NCBI RefSeq assembly: GCF_902497895.1
Contig: NZ_CABVHQ010000007.1
Coordinates: 1-64,000, forward strand
Direction of reading: 5' to 3'
Length of the DNA: 64,000 nucleotides
Origin: Pseudomonas fluorescens
GTDB lineage: Bacteria; Pseudomonadota; Gammaproteobacteria; Pseudomonadales; Pseudomonadaceae
The notes beneath the pieces were generated by a model. It had not been told where the DNA came from and did no database searches. It was given only the letters and a program-made list of their open reading frames with translations. A program made the translations under genes and the position numbers. Positions 50,768 to 60,086 of the stretch are shown piece by piece; position 1 is the first letter of the stretch, and each line of letters starts with the position of its first letter.

Positions 50768-52825
50768 TCAAGCATCCGGTACAGCCTGGTACGGCGCTTC
50801 TTTATCCGTACGTTCCTTGGTGCCCCAGGCGGCGATACCGACCTTGAGCGCAAAGAACAGGATGCTGAACACCACGAGCAGGAACAGCGCCGTCAGGGTC
50901 GCGTTGGTGTAGGCGTTGTAGATCACGTGCTGCATCTGCTCGATGCTCTTGGCCGGTGCCAGCACCTGACCGTTGGCCAACGCATCGCTGTACTTCCTGG
51001 CCAGGGCCAGGAAACCGATCGCCGGGTTGGCGTCGAACAGCTTGATGAAGCCGGCGGTGGTGGTGCAGATCAGCAACCACACGGCAGGCAACATGGTGAC
51101 CCAGACGTAGCGTTGGCGTTTCATTTTGATCAGCACCACCGTCGCCAGCATCAGCGCGATACCCGCAAGCATCTGGTTGGAGATGCCGAACAGTGGCCAC
51201 AAGGTATTGATGCCACCCAACGGGTCGATCACGCCTTGATACAGCAGGTAACCCCACATCGCCACGCAACCTGCGGTCGCGATCAGGTTGGCGGTCCAGG
51301 ATTCCGTACGCTTGAGCGCCGGAACGAAGGAACCGAGCAAGTCTTGGAGCATGAAGCGCCCGGCACGGGTGCCGGCATCGACCGCGGTCAGGATGAACAG
51401 CGCCTCGAACAGAATCGCAAAGTGGTACCAGAACGCCATGGTGTTTTCACCAGGCAGCAGCGTGTGCAGGATCTGCGCGATACCGACCGCCAGGGTCGGT
51501 GCACCGCCGGCACGGGCCAGGATGGTGGTTTCACCGATGTCCTTGGCCACTGCTTGCAGAGCTTCCGGAGTAATCGCGAAGCCCCAGCTGCTGACCGTCT
51601 GAGCAACCGACACAACATCAGCGCCGACGAGGGCCGCCGGGCTGTTCATCGCGAAGTAGACACCCGGTTCGATCACCGAAGCGGCCACCATGGCCATGAT
51701 GGCCACGAAGGATTCCATCAGCATGCCGCCGTAACCGATGTAACGGGCATGCCCTTCGCTGGCCAGCAGCTTGGGCGTTGTCCCGGAAGCGATCAGCGCG
51801 TGGAAACCGGACACCGCACCGCAGGCAATGGTGATGAACAGGAACGGGAACAACCCGCCCTTCCAGACCGGTCCGGTACCGTCGGTGAACTGGGTCAGTG
51901 CCGGCATTTTCAGCTCGGGCATGGTGATCAGGATGCCGATCGCCAGGGCGAGGATGGTGCCGATCTTGAGGAAGGTCGACAGGTAATCGCGCGGCGCCAG
52001 AATCAGCCACACCGGCAGGACCGCGGCCACGAAGCCGTAGCCGATCAGCATCCAGGTGATCTGCAGTCCGGTGAAGGTAAAGGCTTTGGCCCAGACCGGA
52101 TCAGCGGCAATTTGCCCGCCCAGCCAGATCGAACCCAACAGCAACAGCACCCCGACAACGGAGATTTCACCGATGCGACCGGGGCGGATGTAGCGCATGT
52201 AAATGCCCATGAACATCGCGATCGGGATGGTCGCCATCACCGTGAAAATGCCCCATGGACTCTCGGCCAGGGCCTTGACCACGATCAGCGCCAGCACTGC
52301 GAGGATGATGATCATGATCAGGAAGCAGCCAAACAGCGCGATGGTCCCGGGGATACGGCCCATTTCTTCACGGACCATGTCACCCAGGGAACGACCGTTG
52401 CGCCGGGTCGACATGAACAGGACCATGAAGTCCTGCACGGCGCCGGCGAACACCACGCCGGCAATCAGCCAGAGCGTGCCGGGCAGGTAGCCCATTTGCG
52501 CCGCCAGCACCGGGCCGACCAATGGCCCCGCGCCCGCAATGGCTGCGAAATGGTGACCGAAAAGCACATGTTTGTTGGTCGGCACATAGTCCAGACCATC
52601 ATTGTTGAGCACTGCGGGGGTGGCCCGAAGCGGATCGATCTGCATCACATGCTTAGCGATGAACAGACTGTAATAGCGGTAGGCAACAAGGTAGATAGCG
52701 ACTGCGGCAACTACGATCCAAAGGGCATTGATCGCTTCACCGCGGCGCAAGGCCACGACACTCAACGCGACCGCTCCAATGACAGCAAGCGCAAACCAGG
52801 CGAGGTGTTTCACCAGACGGGACAT
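50768..52825 (-). CDS. cstA: CstA-family carbon starvation/pyruvate transporter, copy 1
   Basis: A 685-aa inner membrane protein with about 16-18 hydrophobic helices; CstA family members import pyruvate (BtsT) or peptides during carbon shortage. The family motifs are present: TNKHVLFGHHFAAIAGAGPLVGPVLAAQMG, FGCFLIMIIILAVLALIV and GAVSGFHALIASGTTPK. It starts MSRLVKHLAWFALAVIGA. The neighbouring sensor kinase and regulator at 53.1-55.1 kb, transcribed divergently, probably control it; an 11-bp palindrome lies between them. Confidence 0.95.
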   Translation of the reverse strand: MSRLVKHLAWFALAVIGAVALSVVALRRGEAINALWIVVAAVAIYLVAYRYYSLFIAKHVMQIDPLRATPAVLNNDGLDYVPTNKHVLFGHHFAAIAGAGPLVGPVLAAQMGYLPGTLWLIAGVVFAGAVQDFMVLFMSTRRNGRSLGDMVREEMGRIPGTIALFGCFLIMIIILAVLALIVVKALAESPWGIFTVMATIPIAMFMGIYMRYIRPGRIGEISVVGVLLLLGSIWLGGQIAADPVWAKAFTFTGLQITWMLIGYGFVAAVLPVWLILAPRDYLSTFLKIGTILALAIGILITMPELKMPALTQFTDGTGPVWKGGLFPFLFITIACGAVSGFHALIASGTTPKLLASEGHARYIGYGGMLMESFVAIMAMVAASVIEPGVYFAMNSPAALVGADVVSVAQTVSSWGFAITPEALQAVAKDIGETTILARAGGAPTLAVGIAQILHTLLPGENTMAFWYHFAILFEALFILTAVDAGTRAGRFMLQDLLGSFVPALKRTESWTANLIATAGCVAMWGYLLYQGVIDPLGGINTLWPLFGISNQMLAGIALMLATVVLIKMKRQRYVWVTMLPAVWLLICTTTAGFIKLFDANPAIGFLALARKYSDALANGQVLAPAKSIEQMQHVIYNAYTNATLTALFLLVVFSILFFALKVGIAAWGTKERTDKEAPYQAVPDA

Positions 52826-52934
52826 GCGTCTCTCCTGCCGACAGCCGGTGGACTGCGGCGGTAATTATTATAAGAGTGCCGCGATATGCGCAGCCCGCTT
52901 AATATCCGCGCATGTCGTCAATAACGAAATCCGC

Positions 52935-52965
52935 AGTACTACGTAAGATCTTTCTACGTAGTACT
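52935..52965. promoter_or_regulatory. Perfect 11-bp inverted repeat between cstA and the two-component genes
   Basis: AGTACTACGTA (52935-52945) and its reverse complement TACGTAGTACT (52955-52965) are separated by nine bases. It is centred about 120 bases upstream of the cstA start and 140 bases upstream of the kinase start. Likely a binding site for the adjacent LuxR-type response regulator, by position only. Confidence 0.5.
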
Positions 52966-53092
52966 ACCGAGACGGACCCTGACAACGTCGATACGCTTGC
53001 GGGAATGCAGCCTTTTGGGCATATCATGCCCCATCCCTGACACCCCGCCGACAGCCCTGCCGCACCGCCGCCCGGTCTGGACAGGAGTCACC

Positions 53093-54448
53093 ATGCAGCT
53101 CAAATACAAAATCGTAGCCCTGGGTATTTTGCCGCTGATACTGGCCGTTGCAGTTATTTGCGCGCTGGTGATTTTCCAGAATCGCCAACTGGGCGATCAG
53201 CAGGCACAACTTATTGAAGACAGCATCCTCGCCAGCAAGCGAGCGGAACTGAAAAACTACGTTGAAATGGCCAAAAGTCTGATCGACCCCTTGTATGCCG
53301 GTGGTCAGGGCGATGAACTGGCGCAACAGCGAGTACTCGAAGAGTTACGCAAACTCAGCTTTGGTATCGATGGCTACTTCTTTGTCTATGACCGCCAGGG
53401 CCGCAGTCTGATGCACGCCAGGCAATCGGAACTGGTTGGCAAATATCTGTGGGAGATGACCGACCCACACGGTTTGCCAGTCATCCAGGCATTATTGAAA
53501 AGCGCTGAATCCGGAGAAGGTTTCCAGCGTTACGCGTGGAAGAAGCCATCGTCAGGCCAGGTCACGGATAAACTGGCCTATGTCGTCATGCTTGAACGTT
53601 GGGGCTGGATGCTCGGCACCGGCATCTACCTCGAAGACGTCGAACTGGCCACTCAGCAAGCTCGCGACGAAGTCGCGCAAGGTATTCATGCAACCATGCT
53701 GGCGATCGCGGCCGTTGCGCTGATCGCTGTGCTGCTGGTCTTCGCCAGTGGCATGACCTTGAACGTCAGTGAACACCGCCTGGCCGACAAAAAGCTTCAG
53801 AGACTCAATCAACGAATTGTCAGCCTGCAGGAAGAAGAGCGGTCGCGGGTGTCCCGAGAGCTGCATGACGGTATCAGTCAATTGCTGGTCTCGATAAAGT
53901 TTCAATTCGAGCTGGCAAGCCATGTCCTGGAAACGGGTCGCGGTAATGGCCTGAGTATTTTGCGCGAGGCAACCGAGCGTTTGGGTAGCGCCATAGGGGA
54001 GGTCCGCACTATCTCCCACGACCTGCGCTCATCGTTACTCGACACCCTGGGGCTACCCGCAGCCATCGGGCAGTTGGCGGCCGAATTTGAAAAGCGCAGC
54101 GGCCTGCTCGTGAACTATGAAAGCAATCTGGTCGATTGCCAGCTGGTCGACGGTGCCGCAGTCGCCTTGTTCCGTATTGCGCAAGAAGCACTGACCAATA
54201 TTGAGCGGCATGCTCGGGCCAGCAATGTAACCATCACTCTGCACGGTTCTGCAGATGCTTTACGCTTGATCGTCCTCGACGACGGTATTGGTTTTAATGT
54301 CACTCGAGTCGAGCGCCTGCATGGCGGTATAGGACTGCGCAACATACGTGAAAGGGTCGAGCATTTCGGCGGCCGATTCGATCTTCATTCAGTGCCTGGA
54401 AGGAGTGAACTGGACATCCTGCTGCCCATGGTCATAACCAACGCCTGA
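53093..54448 (+). CDS. Cache-domain sensor histidine kinase (NarL-type partner)
   Basis: A 451-aa membrane sensor kinase. TM1 (about residues 7-28) and TM2 (about 200-220, LAIAAVALIAVLLVFASG) frame a periplasmic single Cache domain (DGYFFVYDRQGRSLMHARQ, GWMLGTGIYLEDVE). The kinase has a HisKA_3 box (RVSRELHDGISQLLVSIKFQ, phospho-His in the HD pair) and an ATPase domain with LDDGIGFNV and GGIGLRNIRERV. The start at 53093 has AGGAG seven bases upstream. The gene for its response regulator follows after 40 bases. Its position suggests it senses a carbon compound such as pyruvate. Confidence 0.9.
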   Translation: MQLKYKIVALGILPLILAVAVICALVIFQNRQLGDQQAQLIEDSILASKRAELKNYVEMAKSLIDPLYAGGQGDELAQQRVLEELRKLSFGIDGYFFVYDRQGRSLMHARQSELVGKYLWEMTDPHGLPVIQALLKSAESGEGFQRYAWKKPSSGQVTDKLAYVVMLERWGWMLGTGIYLEDVELATQQARDEVAQGIHATMLAIAAVALIAVLLVFASGMTLNVSEHRLADKKLQRLNQRIVSLQEEERSRVSRELHDGISQLLVSIKFQFELASHVLETGRGNGLSILREATERLGSAIGEVRTISHDLRSSLLDTLGLPAAIGQLAAEFEKRSGLLVNYESNLVDCQLVDGAAVALFRIAQEALTNIERHARASNVTITLHGSADALRLIVLDDGIGFNVTRVERLHGGIGLRNIRERVEHFGGRFDLHSVPGRSELDILLPMVITNA

Positions 54449-54488
54449 AGTTGATCCTTGTACGATAACAACAAGAGTGAATGCCCCT

Positions 54489-55121
54489 ATGAGTCTGCCC
54501 TACCCGATCCGCATCGCCTTGGTCGACGATCATTCACTGGTCCGCGAAGGCATCCGCGCCCTGCTGGCGGTGATGGAGCCGTTAGAAGTCGTGGGCGAAG
54601 CCGAGAGCGGCGCGCAGGCGTTGGAAATGGTCGGGCGGACGCTCCCCGATCTGCTGCTGGTCGACATCGGCCTGAAAGACATGAATGGGCTGGAGCTGAC
54701 CCGGGCGTTGCGACAGCAATACCCGTCGATCAAGATTCTCATATTGAGCATGTACGACAACCAAGAGTACGTGAGCGAATCCGTACGTTCAGGAGCCAGT
54801 GGCTATGTGCTGAAAAATGCACCTTCGCGCGAAATCATCGCAGCAATCGAAGCGATTGCCAGCGGCGGTACCTTCTACAGTGCCGAAATTGCGCAAAAAC
54901 TGGCCGCCGAGAAACACCCCCATAACGAACTGACCCCACGGGAAAATCAGGTCCTGTCGAGGATGGTTCAGGGGCTGAACAACAAGGAAATGGCTCGGGA
55001 ACTCGACATTAGCGTGCGCACCGTCGAAACCCACCGTCTGAGCATTCGCCGCAAACTGAATATCGACAAGCCCGCCGCGTTGCTCAATTACGCGATGGAG
55101 CATGGGTTGATTGTTCGCTGA
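54489..55121 (+). CDS. LuxR/NarL-family response regulator
   Basis: A 210-aa regulator with a receiver domain (IALVDDHSLVREGIRALL, phospho-acceptor Asp in LLVDIGLKDMNGL, switch Ser/Thr in ILSMYDNQEYV, Lys in GYVLKNAPS) and a C-terminal LuxR helix-turn-helix (LTPRENQVLSRMVQGLNNKEMARELDISVRTVETHRLSIRRKL). It pairs with the kinase upstream. The ATG at 54489 gives MSLPYPIRIAL; a GTG four codons earlier is also possible and neither has a strong ribosome site. Confidence 0.92.
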   Translation: MSLPYPIRIALVDDHSLVREGIRALLAVMEPLEVVGEAESGAQALEMVGRTLPDLLLVDIGLKDMNGLELTRALRQQYPSIKILILSMYDNQEYVSESVRSGASGYVLKNAPSREIIAAIEAIASGGTFYSAEIAQKLAAEKHPHNELTPRENQVLSRMVQGLNNKEMARELDISVRTVETHRLSIRRKLNIDKPAALLNYAMEHGLIVR

Positions 55122-55162
55122 AAACGCCCGCCCTGCCTGATGATTCCGGAAATGAAAAATGG

Positions 55163-55264
55163 TGTGGGAGCGGCGGTGCGGCGATCCGACTTGCTCGCGA
55201 TGGTATCACCTCGGCTTAAACGTTCAACCGAGTCGCCAGCATCGCGAGCAAGCTCGCTCCTACA
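55163..55264. repeat. REP-type inverted repeat, partner of the element at 50439
   Basis: The left arm (55163) is broken by about 16 extra bases (cggtgcggcgatccg); the right arm ends at 55264. The loop tatcacctcggcttaaac matches that at 50439-50524, also next to a ybdD copy. Confidence 0.82.
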
Positions 55265-55270
55265 AGGGCG

Positions 55271-55468
55271 TCAGCAACACTTCGGCCCCCCTTTGCCACC
55301 GTAACGTGCCTCCTGGCGCTCCCGAAAGAACGCCTCGTAGGTCATCATCGGCTTGTCCGGGTGTTTGCTTTGCATATGCTCGACGTAGTTGTCGTAGTCA
55401 GGCATGCCGACCATCAGGCGCGCGGCCTGACCGAGGTATTTACCGAGGCGACTCAGGTCATTGAACAT
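55271..55468 (-). CDS. ybdD: YbdD/YjiX family protein, copy 2
   Basis: A 65-aa protein differing from copy 1 only at Leu/Met (DKPMM), Ser/Thr (MTYEAFF) and Ser/Gly (RYGGKGG). It ends with the same KGGPKCC. It is 15 bases downstream of cstA copy 2, the same spacing as in copy 1. Confidence 0.93.
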   Translation of the reverse strand: MFNDLSRLGKYLGQAARLMVGMPDYDNYVEHMQSKHPDKPMMTYEAFFRERQEARYGGKGGPKCC

Positions 55469-55483
55469 GGCTGCAATCCTCGA

Positions 55484-57550
55484 TCACGCATCCGGCTGGG
55501 CCTGGAATGGCGTTTCTTTATCCGTGCGTTCCTTGGTGCCCCAGGCGGCAATACCGACCTTGAGCGCAAAGAACAGGATGCTGAACACCACGAACAGGAA
55601 CAGGGCCGTCAGGGTCGCGTTGGTGTAGGCGTTATAGATCACATGCTGCATCTGGGTGATGTCCTTGGCCGGTGCCAGGATCTGACCGTTGGCCAAGGCA
55701 TCACTGTACTTTTTGGCCAGGGACAAGAAGCCGATCGCCGGGTTGGCATCGAACAGCTTGATGAAGCCGGCGGTGGTGGTGCAAATCAGCAGCCACACGG
55801 CGGGCAACAGGGTGACCCAGACGTAGCGCTGGCGTTTCATTTTGATCAGCACCACCGTCGCCAGCATCAGCGCGATACCGGCCAGCATCTGGTTGGAGAT
55901 ACCGAACAGTGGCCACAAGGTGTTGATGCCGCCCAATGGGTCGATCACGCCTTGATACAGCAGGTACCCCCACATCGCCACGCAACCTGCGGTCGCGATC
56001 AGGTTGGCGGTCCAGGATTCAGTACGCCGCAGGGCCGGAACGAAGGAGCCGAGCAAGTCCTGGAGCATGAAACGCCCGGCACGGGTACCGGCATCGACCG
56101 CAGTCAGGATGAACAGCGCCTCGAACAGAATCGCGAAGTGGTACCAGAATGCCATGGTGTTTTCACCCGGCAGCACCGTGTGCAAAATCTGCGCGATCCC
56201 GACCGCCAGGGTCGGTGCACCGCCGGCACGGGCCAGAACAGTGGTTTCACCGATGTCCTTGGCCACCGCTTGCAGGGCTTCCGGAGTAATGGCGAAGCCC
56301 CAGCTGCTGACCGTCTGGGCCACCGCAACCACATCACCACCGACGATCGCCGCAGGGCTGTTCATCGCGAAGTAGACGCCCGGTTCGATCACCGAGGCGG
56401 CCACCATGGCCATGATGGCCACGAAGGATTCCATCAGCATGCCGCCGTAACCGATGTAACGGGCATGCCCTTCGTTAGCCAGCAGCTTGGGGGTAGTCCC
56501 GGAGGCGATCAGCGCGTGGAAACCAGACACCGCACCGCAGGCAATGGTGATGAACAGGAACGGGAACAGCCCGCCTTTCCAGACCGGGCCGGTACCGTCG
56601 GTGAACTGGGTCAGTGCCGGCATTTTCAGATCGGGCATAGTGACCAGGATGCCGATCGCCAGGGCGAGGATGGTACCGATCTTGAGGAAGGTCGACAGGT
56701 AGTCGCGCGGCGCCAGAATCAGCCATACCGGCAGGACCGCGGCCACGAAGCCGTAGCCGATCAGCATCCAGGTGATCTGGATCCCGGTAAAGGTGAAGGC
56801 TTTGGCCCAGACGGGATCGGCGGCAATCTGCCCGCCCAGCCAGATCGAACCCAGCAGCAAGAGCACCCCGACAACGGAGATTTCACCGATGCGGCCCGGA
56901 CGGATGTAGCGCATGTAAATGCCCATGAACATCGCGATCGGGATGGTCGCCATCACCGTGAAAATACCCCACGGGCTCTCCGCCAGGGCCTTGACCACGA
57001 TCAGCGCCAGCACCGCGAGGATGATGACCATGATCAGGAAACAGCCAAACAGCGCGATAGTGCCGGGGATACGGCCCATTTCTTCGCGGACCATGTCGCC
57101 CAGGGAGCGACCGTTGCGTCGGGTCGACATGAACAGGACCATGAAGTCCTGCACCGCACCCGCCAGCACCACCCCGGCAATCAGCCAGAGCGTACCGGGC
57201 AGGTAGCCCATTTGCGCCGCCAGCACCGGGCCGACCAGTGGCCCAGCGCCCGCAATGGCCGCGAAGTGGTGACCGAAAAGGATGTGTTTGTTGGTCGGCA
57301 CATAGTCCAGACCATCATTGTTGAGCACTGCGGGGGTGGCCCGAAGTGGATCGAGCTGCATCACATGGTTAGCGATAAACAGACTGTAGTAACGATACGC
57401 AACCAGATAAATGGCCACTGCCGCGACCACAATCCACAAGGCGTTGATTGCCTCACCGCGGCGCAAGGCCACTACGCTCAGGGCGCACGCTCCCAGGATT
57501 GCCAGCAGCAGCCAGGGTAAGTGGCGAAGCAGGCTATTATTATTTTTCAT
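55484..57550 (-). CDS. cstA: CstA-family carbon starvation/pyruvate transporter, copy 2
   Basis: A 688-aa transporter, almost identical over its length to copy 1 (for example the TNKHILFGHHFAAIAGAG, GFHALIASGTTPKLL and YRYYSLFIANHVMQ stretches). The N-terminus differs: MKNNNSLLRHLPWLLLAILGAC against MSRLVKHLAWFALAVIGA. The start at 57550 was chosen over an upstream ATG 22 codons away. The 5' region is different from that of copy 1 and carries a 164-bp inverted-repeat element instead of the palindrome, so the two copies may be controlled differently. Confidence 0.95.
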   Translation of the reverse strand: MKNNNSLLRHLPWLLLAILGACALSVVALRRGEAINALWIVVAAVAIYLVAYRYYSLFIANHVMQLDPLRATPAVLNNDGLDYVPTNKHILFGHHFAAIAGAGPLVGPVLAAQMGYLPGTLWLIAGVVLAGAVQDFMVLFMSTRRNGRSLGDMVREEMGRIPGTIALFGCFLIMVIILAVLALIVVKALAESPWGIFTVMATIPIAMFMGIYMRYIRPGRIGEISVVGVLLLLGSIWLGGQIAADPVWAKAFTFTGIQITWMLIGYGFVAAVLPVWLILAPRDYLSTFLKIGTILALAIGILVTMPDLKMPALTQFTDGTGPVWKGGLFPFLFITIACGAVSGFHALIASGTTPKLLANEGHARYIGYGGMLMESFVAIMAMVAASVIEPGVYFAMNSPAAIVGGDVVAVAQTVSSWGFAITPEALQAVAKDIGETTVLARAGGAPTLAVGIAQILHTVLPGENTMAFWYHFAILFEALFILTAVDAGTRAGRFMLQDLLGSFVPALRRTESWTANLIATAGCVAMWGYLLYQGVIDPLGGINTLWPLFGISNQMLAGIALMLATVVLIKMKRQRYVWVTLLPAVWLLICTTTAGFIKLFDANPAIGFLSLAKKYSDALANGQILAPAKDITQMQHVIYNAYTNATLTALFLFVVFSILFFALKVGIAAWGTKERTDKETPFQAQPDA

Positions 57551-57626
57551 CTTTTTTATTCCAGCCAGGGTGGACTTGAGATAAAGCCATCCCGAGTTTA
57601 GCCCCGATTGCACCAAAGGCCATACC

Positions 57627-57790
57627 CTAGTGGCCTGTGTGGCTAGTTCTGTTAGTCAATTTCGGCGCCGCAAGCCCATATCCTGCGTTGCTGTTCCTCG
57701 CCATAGCGGGCTATGACTCGTCACAGCGCCTTGGCTATGGACTTCCGGCATCCGAATTTGAGCTAACGAACTAGCCGTACAGGCCACTAG
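57627..57790. mobile_element. 164-bp MITE-like element with terminal inverted repeats
   Basis: CTAGTGGCCTGT (57627-57638) and its exact reverse complement ACAGGCCACTAG (57779-57790) end an imperfect inverted repeat of about 35-40 bp per arm (for example gtggctagttctgttag against ctaacgaactagccgt). The outer CTAG may be a target duplication or part of the repeat. The interior has a further hairpin (ccatagc ... gctatgg). No transposase is present. It could instead be a structured RNA. Confidence 0.5.
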
Positions 57791-57892
57791 AGCCTTGTTT
57801 CGAGTACGTAGCTTTCAACGTCGCGAATGAACCGCGGTAGCGACTCTTGCAAATGCCGGTCTATAGTCAGCGCACATAAAGAGGATTGCGCC

Positions 57893-58261
57893 ATGAGCGA
57901 CCACCCTGCAGATCGCCGCCGCTTCAAACGAATAACCTTCGATGCGAGGACTGAACTGAGCCAGGGTGAGCATCGCTGGCCGGTGCAATTGATTGATCTG
58001 TCCCTCAAAGGTCTGCTGGTCCAACGCCCCGATCCCTGGACGGGTGACGAGACGCAACCTTTCGCAGCGGATATACATTTGAGCGACGACGTCGAAGTCA
58101 GGATGGACATACAACTGACCCACGTCGATCAGGGCCAACTGGGTTTCGTCTGCCTGCACATTGATCTGGAGTCAATCGAACACCTGCGACGGCTGATCGA
58201 GTTGAATCTGCGGGATGTAGAAGAGCTGGAGCGGGAACTGGGAGCGCTGATCGAAGTTTGA
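57893..58261 (+). CDS. PilZ domain protein (likely c-di-GMP binding)
   Basis: A 122-aa single-domain PilZ protein. The N-terminal RRRFKR arginine motif (residues 8-13) and the D-x-S-x-x-G motif (LIDLSLKGLLV, Asp35, Ser37, Gly40) needed for c-di-GMP binding are both present. A GAGGA site precedes the ATG at 57893. It may read out c-di-GMP made by enzymes such as the morA-like protein in this window, but nothing links the two directly. Confidence 0.9.
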   Translation: MSDHPADRRRFKRITFDARTELSQGEHRWPVQLIDLSLKGLLVQRPDPWTGDETQPFAADIHLSDDVEVRMDIQLTHVDQGQLGFVCLHIDLESIEHLRRLIELNLRDVEELERELGALIEV

Positions 58262-58285
58262 TCACCGCTCCAATTCGCCTGGTGT

Positions 58286-59653
58286 TTATGCGAACAACGC
58301 ATCCAATGCCTGCTCGAGGCGTGTCACCGCAATAATTTCCAGTCCGGGCGGTGCCTCTTTCGGTGCATTGCCCTTGGGTACGATGGCCCGCTTGAAGCCA
58401 TGCTTGGCGGCTTCTTTCAGCCGTTCCTGACCGCTGGGCACCGGCCGTACCTCGCCAGACAGGCCCACTTCGCCAAACACCAGCAGATCATGGGGCAACG
58501 GCCGGTTGCGCAAACTGGACATCACCGCCGCCATCAGTGCCAGGTCGGAAGCCGTCTCCAACACCTTGACCCCGCCGACCACGTTGAGGAACACGTCCTG
58601 ATCGTGAGTAGGGATGCCGCCATGTCGATGCAGAACCGCCAGGAGCATGGCCAGTCGGTTCTGATCCAGGCCCAGGGTCACCCGTCGCGGATTGGCCAGA
58701 TGGCTATCGTCCACCAGTGCCTGGACTTCCACCAGCATCGGCCGGGTGCCTTCCCAGGTTGCCATTACCACACTGCCCGGCACTTCTTCCTGGGCTCGCG
58801 TCAGGAAAATCGCCGACGGGTTGGAGACTTCTTTCAACCCTTTGTCGGTCATGCCGAACACGCCCAGCTCGTTGACTGCCCCGAAGCGGTTTTTCACCGC
58901 CCGCAGCAGACGCAGGCGACCATCCGATTCGCCTTCGAAATACAGCACGGTATCGACCATGTGCTCCAACACCCGCGGTCCAGCCAATGCACCCTCTTTA
59001 GTGACATGACCCACCAGGAAAATCGCGGTACCGCTCTGTTTCGCATAGCGCACCAGCAACGCCGCACTTTCGCGCACTTGAGAGACGCCGCCCGGTGCCG
59101 ACTGCAGTTGTTCGGTAAAGATTGTCTGGATCGAGTCGATCACCATGACTTTCGGTTTTTCTACCCGCGCCGTGGCAATGATGGTCTCGATGCAGGTTTC
59201 AGTCATGACCCTCAGCTTGTCCTGGGGTAGCCCCAGGCGACGGGCACGCATGGCCACTTGCTGCTGGGATTCTTCGCCGGTGACGTACAGCGCCGGCATG
59301 CGCGCGGCGAGACTGCACAAGGTCTGCAACAAAATGGTCGACTTGCCAATGCCCGGATCACCGCCGATCAGTACCACCGAACCGTCCACCAGACCACCGC
59401 CAAGGACTCGGTCGAGTTCACCGGACGCCGTGGAAAAGCGCGGAATCTCTTCGACGCTGACTTCGGCCAGGGTCTTGATCTGAGCCTGCTGCCCGGTCCA
59501 GCCAGTACGACCGCTGGGAGCCGCTGCGCCACCGCTTTCCACCATGGTTTCGGTCAGCGTGTTCCAGGCGCCGCACTCGCCGCATTGGCCTCCCCACTTG
59601 GGAAAGGTTGCGCCGCACTCAGTGCAGCCGTACATGCGCTTTGCCTTGGCCAT
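58286..59653 (-). CDS. radA: DNA repair protein RadA
   Basis: RadA (Sms) helps branch migration in recombination. The 455-aa protein has a four-cysteine zinc finger (CTECGATFPKWGGQCGEC), a RecA-like ATPase with Walker A GGDPGIGKST near residue 96, the KNRFG motif and a C-terminal Lon-type domain (about 330-450, without protease function). It starts MAKAKRMYGC with a GGAG ribosome site. It converges with the PilZ gene. Confidence 0.96.
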   Translation of the reverse strand: MAKAKRMYGCTECGATFPKWGGQCGECGAWNTLTETMVESGGAAAPSGRTGWTGQQAQIKTLAEVSVEEIPRFSTASGELDRVLGGGLVDGSVVLIGGDPGIGKSTILLQTLCSLAARMPALYVTGEESQQQVAMRARRLGLPQDKLRVMTETCIETIIATARVEKPKVMVIDSIQTIFTEQLQSAPGGVSQVRESAALLVRYAKQSGTAIFLVGHVTKEGALAGPRVLEHMVDTVLYFEGESDGRLRLLRAVKNRFGAVNELGVFGMTDKGLKEVSNPSAIFLTRAQEEVPGSVVMATWEGTRPMLVEVQALVDDSHLANPRRVTLGLDQNRLAMLLAVLHRHGGIPTHDQDVFLNVVGGVKVLETASDLALMAAVMSSLRNRPLPHDLLVFGEVGLSGEVRPVPSGQERLKEAAKHGFKRAIVPKGNAPKEAPPGLEIIAVTRLEQALDALFA

Positions 59654-60086
59654 CGGAACTCCAATGAAAAACCGCGATGATAGCTCAGCTGGCGGTGATC
59701 AGTGCCCTTGACTGGCAAAGCATCGAACCTTGGCAGCCAAACGGCAGCAAAGCGACTTCCATAACAATTTGCCCGGTTAATAGAGTCGGATACGGATCAA
59801 TGCCATGCATCCAACTTTTTGTTCATCCATACCCAGGCATCCAACGGATGAGAAACAAAAAACCTCTACATGCATTGCCAACTCAGAAGTTGGATGTATA
59901 AGTTTTAGCCTTGGACAAACACCTTGATAAAAGCGCTACGCTCCAACAGCAGTCATATGCCAGCCGTCCTCTCCCTGAATATTGGCAGGTACTTTTGGGT
60001 CATGAGGTAAATGGTTGTTTCGAGCAAGATGCGTTTTGCTGACTTACACTGCACTCACCAACCTCATTTGTAACAAGGAATAACCT

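Noticed and set aside
50537..52864. Open frame of 775 codons opposite cstA copy 1, and its twin at 55361-57520
   Set aside because: Both are antisense to the transporter genes. They are alike only because the sense genes are duplicated; the very His/Gln/Asp-rich sequence is typical of antisense reading.
59808..59896. Inverted repeat catccaactt / aagttggatg in the radA-mscL gap
   Set aside because: Only 10 bp per arm with 69 bases between; could easily be chance in an AT-richer gap.
59677..59901. 74-codon frame between radA and mscL
   Set aside because: No ribosome site, no recognisable features and unusual residue composition; it starts within the radA leader. The gap is treated as non-coding.
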